Assembly (NCBI GenBank): GCA_964598235.1
Contig: CAZRAY010000004.1
Span: forward strand, 1-63,917
Source of the DNA: UBA652 sp964598235
Lineage (GTDB): Bacteria > Pseudomonadota > Gammaproteobacteria > Nitrosococcales > Methylophagaceae
Direction: 5' to 3'
Length of the DNA stretch: 63,917 nt
Below, piece after piece: positions 61,680 through 63,917 of this stretch (positions are counted from its first letter, which is position 1; the number at the start of each line of letters is the position of its first letter). Made by a program: the position numbers and the translations under genes. The notes beneath the pieces are model-generated. The model was given only the letters and a program-made list of their open reading frames with translations, had not been told where the DNA came from and did not search any database.

Positions 61680-61925
61680 TGTATTAACCTTCTGTATTGG
61701 TCGCTGCCGCTGGGCATTCATTTTTTTGCGTGCCCAAAAAAACGAATCAAAAAAAAGGCACCCGGATATCGCTTGAATCCCAAAAAATCATTTATTTTAC
61801 GGCGCAGGCGAAAACTCGCTACGCTCAAACACTCGCCAGCTTCATCCGCAAAATAAATAACTTTTTGGGCGCGATAAAACGGGGAATTGCTAATCAAGCA
61901 CTCTTTAAAGTATTTAAGTAAGAGG
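61680..61925. other. Gene-free stretch, possible degenerate repeat
   Basis: A gap of 387 bases runs from mutH to the small lipoprotein. After the REP-like element it holds A/T runs and short reading frames. One translates to a basic, Ser/Lys-rich peptide; I recall similar low-value peptides annotated near dispersed repeats in gammaproteobacterial genomes. I see no convincing gene, RNA or promoter here. Confidence 0.4.
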
Positions 61926-61940
61926 AATCTTATTTTTCAA

Positions 61941-62279
61941 CTATTCGATGATAATTATTCGTTTATTGGATTGAACATGATTGTTAAGTTGCGAGTTAAT
62001 CCAACTTTCAGCTTGATGCCCATTATTTAATTTGTCGGCATAGACATTGGTTTGCCCTTTAAATACAAGTTCCCAGTTCGCAAAATTGACTAGCGAATAT
62101 TCCCCTATTTGTTTCTTCACATTCATTCTCATGTAGCCTTTTCTTTTTAGGATAGAATTTAGCTCGTTGAACGATAGATTAGGATTTAAATTTTGGGCAA
62201 CAATTTGGTGTGCTGTTGGTCCTGAAGCACAAGCGGTTAAAGATATTGCAATAACAATACTCAATAAAATTATTTTCAT
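61941..62279 (-). CDS. Small lipoprotein of unknown function
   Basis: The 112-residue product has a lipoprotein signal (MKIILLSIVIAISLTACASG, lipobox LTAC at 14-17). The mature part has a KRKGYMRMNVKKQIGEYSLVNFANWELVF segment and a basic tail. No family recognised. It lies 99 bases after leuC on the same strand, where leuD would usually be. Confidence 0.65.
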   Translation of the reverse strand: MKIILLSIVIAISLTACASGPTAHQIVAQNLNPNLSFNELNSILKRKGYMRMNVKKQIGEYSLVNFANWELVFKGQTNVYADKLNNGHQAESWINSQLNNHVQSNKRIIIIE

Positions 62280-62378
62280 TTTTCTTCCCTAGAAGTTGAG
62301 TTATAAAGTGAGTGCGAAATATACGGCAGTTCTATAACTATTTCAAGGGATGAAATCCTTTTAATAGGAATGGTAGAA

Positions 62379-63791
62379 CTAGCTACTCACATCCACAAAT
62401 CTTCCCGCAACCGCCGCCGCTGCCGCCATGGCGGGGCTAACCAAATGTGTGCGGCCACCTTGGCCTTGGCGGCCTTCGAAGTTGCGGTTTGAGGTGGAGG
62501 CGCAGTGTTCGCCTGATTCTAGGCGATCGGCATTCATGGCGAGACACATGGAGCAACCGGGATCGCGCCATTCAAAGCCAGCTTCGGTGAATATTTTATC
62601 GAGGCCTTCGGCTTCGGCTTGTTGTTTGACTAAGCCTGAACCGGGTACGACTAGGGCTTGTTTGATGCTATCCGCGACTGTGCCGCCATTGATGGCGGCG
62701 GCGGCTTGGCGTAAGTCTTCAATCCGTGAGTTGGTGCAAGAGCCGATGAATACGCGGTCAAGTGGAATATCGGTGATTTTCTGGTTTGCGGTGAGCCCCA
62801 TATATGTTAAGGCTTTTTCAATCCCATTTTGTTTGACCGCATCGCTTTCATCAGCAGGATCGGGTACATTCTCATCTACGGCCACCACCATTTCAGGTGA
62901 GGTGCCCCAGGTGACTTGGGGCTTGATGTCCGCGGCTTGAAGCACGATGGTTTTATCGAAAGTAGCACCGTCATCGGTGTGCAATTCACGCCAAGCCACC
63001 ACGGCTTTTTCCCAATCATCCCCTTGAGGTGAGAAAGGGCGACCTTTGAGATAATTGATAGTGGTATCGTCCACGCCGATAATACCGACTCGCGCACCGG
63101 CTTCGATGGTCATATTACACACGGTCATCCGACCTTCCATGCTGAGGGCTTGAATAGCTTCGCCAGCGAATTCGATAGAATAACCTGTGCCGCCTGCGGT
63201 GCCGAGTTGGCCGATAATGGCGAGCACGATATCTTTTGCGGTGATACCTGATTTCACGCGGCCATCAACACGCACGAGCATGTTCTTTGCTTTCTTTTGG
63301 ATTAAGCATTGCGTGGCGAGCACATGCTCTACTTCAGAGGTGCCAATGCCAAACGCTAGTGCACCAAATGCGCCGTGGGTTGACGTATGTGAATCACCAC
63401 AGACGACGGTCATGCCAGGCAATGTCGCACCTTGCTCAGGGCTAACCACATGTACAATACCTTGGCGAATATCATCCAAATCAAATTCGGTAACACCAAA
63501 TTCTTTACAGTTTTTATCTAAGATTTCAACTTGTAACCTTGCGATGGGATCGGTGATGCCAGTTATACCTTGCTCACGATGGCGGGTAGGCACATTATGA
63601 TCAGGCGTGGCTAAGATAGAGCTTAAACGACGCGGCGTACGTCCTGCAATACGCAAACCTTCAAATGCTTGTGGCGAGGTGACTTCATGCACAAGATGGC
63701 GATCGATATAAATCAGCGAGGTGCCGCTTTCATCGGTACGAACGAGGTGTTGTTGCCAAAGTTTATCGTAAAGGGTTTTTGCTGCGCACAT
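62379..63791 (-). CDS. leuC: 3-isopropylmalate dehydratase large subunit
   Basis: Isomerises 2- to 3-isopropylmalate in leucine synthesis, with a 4Fe-4S cluster. The 470-residue product has TLYDKLWQQHLV, DHNVPTRHRE, PGMTVVCGDSHTSTHGAFGALAFGIGTSE, IGSCTNSRIEDLR and DPGCSMCLAMNAD with the cluster cysteines, and NFEGRQGQGGRTHLVSPAMAAAAA. The ATG at 63791 fits the family start MCAAKTLYDKL. LeuC needs LeuD to act, but no leuD is in this window. The upstream 126 bases to the window end hold no clear promoter. Confidence 0.95.
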   Translation of the reverse strand: MCAAKTLYDKLWQQHLVRTDESGTSLIYIDRHLVHEVTSPQAFEGLRIAGRTPRRLSSILATPDHNVPTRHREQGITGITDPIARLQVEILDKNCKEFGVTEFDLDDIRQGIVHVVSPEQGATLPGMTVVCGDSHTSTHGAFGALAFGIGTSEVEHVLATQCLIQKKAKNMLVRVDGRVKSGITAKDIVLAIIGQLGTAGGTGYSIEFAGEAIQALSMEGRMTVCNMTIEAGARVGIIGVDDTTINYLKGRPFSPQGDDWEKAVVAWRELHTDDGATFDKTIVLQAADIKPQVTWGTSPEMVVAVDENVPDPADESDAVKQNGIEKALTYMGLTANQKITDIPLDRVFIGSCTNSRIEDLRQAAAAINGGTVADSIKQALVVPGSGLVKQQAEAEGLDKIFTEAGFEWRDPGCSMCLAMNADRLESGEHCASTSNRNFEGRQGQGGRTHLVSPAMAAAAAVAGRFVDVSS

Positions 63792-63917
63792 AGTAATCAA
63801 TCATATCTTGGATTAAAGATAGCTATTATACAGAGGATGAGCCAGAGAGGAATAGGGAGGAATTGTCTTCCTCATTTATACTTTGAGGATTTGGGAGGAT
63901 GTGGATTTAGAAATCAG

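Noticed and set aside
61697..61921. Small plus-strand open frame after mutH
   Set aside because: Low-complexity and basic, without a ribosome site; similar short frames occur by chance beside repeats.
63858..63874. Small hairpin GAGGAA-TTGTC-TTCCTC upstream of leuC
   Set aside because: A six-base stem at the window edge; no T run or leader-peptide evidence supports an attenuator.

Overview
This 64 kb window is a piece of a gammaproteobacterial chromosome. The gene orders prmA-dusB-fis-purH, rpoN-hpf-ptsN-rapZ and argC/bactofilin/erpA, together with the methyl-directed repair gene mutH, point to Gammaproteobacteria. A short HPr kinase, a cytochrome c resembling the methanol-metabolism-related family, and a metK-ahcY-metF operon with an SAH-type riboswitch suggest a marine methylotroph-like member of Thiotrichales such as Methylophaga. 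That last placement is inference. Nearly all of the window is protein coding. I see no phage, insertion sequence, CRISPR array or rRNA operon. There is one tRNA, tRNA-Leu(UAA).

Layout. 1-8.8 kb, minus strand: housekeeping genes erpA, bactofilin, a coiled-coil membrane protein, argC, purH, fis, dusB, prmA, accC, accB and aroQ. The accC copy carries a 20-base homopolymer in its ATP-binding loop that looks like a base-calling or assembly fault. 9-12.4 kb, plus strand: a four-gene MCE (Mla-like) lipid transport operon whose ATPase subunit has lost essentially every catalytic motif except Walker B. 12.4-16 kb: htpX, an unusual GDCCVxC/thiol-methyltransferase fusion, and dsbD. 16.2-21 kb: a phosphate group (PiT transporter, OprO/OprP-like porin, exopolyphosphatase) and an unknown exported protein. 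21.7-26.1 kb: cytochrome c, a Met-rich TonB receptor (probably copper), a UreH_2/TauE-like membrane protein, and an AAA+ regulator lacking the GAFTGA loop. 26.2-36.8 kb: thyA, a transglutaminase-like protein, an RDD protein, an LTA-synthase-like phosphotransferase and a cytochrome b561 divergent around a perfect PmrA-type box, then hemF, tsaC, phosphoribulokinase, purD, a LOG protein, and hemN behind a perfect FNR/Anr box.

37-44.2 kb: a LysR regulator divergent from a seven-gene run (Dps, nitroreductase, VOC, Old Yellow Enzyme, polysaccharide deacetylase, DoxX, and a glycine-betaine-type binding protein fused to a SnoaL-like domain). This is plausibly a reactive-compound stress island. 44.3-51 kb: a YbaK-type deacylase, then a regulatory phosphotransferase block on the minus strand (rpoN, hpf, ptsN, short hprK, rapZ, EIIA-Man type, ptsH, ptsI) with no sugar permease. 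51-56.3 kb: metK-ahcY-metF-tupB-tupC in tight array behind an SAH riboswitch that has a clear mutually exclusive hairpin. 56.3-63.9 kb: an IPTL-CTERM surface protein, a YgjP-type metallopeptidase, dusA, a YadGH-like ABC exporter, mutH, a small lipoprotein, and leuC without leuD. Short palindromic GTCAT-CCCGC / GGGATCC repeats sit in three intergenic regions.

The strongest candidates for something new are the MCE transporter with a pseudo-ATPase, the GDCCVxC-methyltransferase fusion, the OpuAC-SnoaL fusion with its LysR-linked cluster, the GAFTGA-less regulator beside copper-type genes, and the SAH riboswitch placed ahead of metK and reading towards a tungstate-type transporter.
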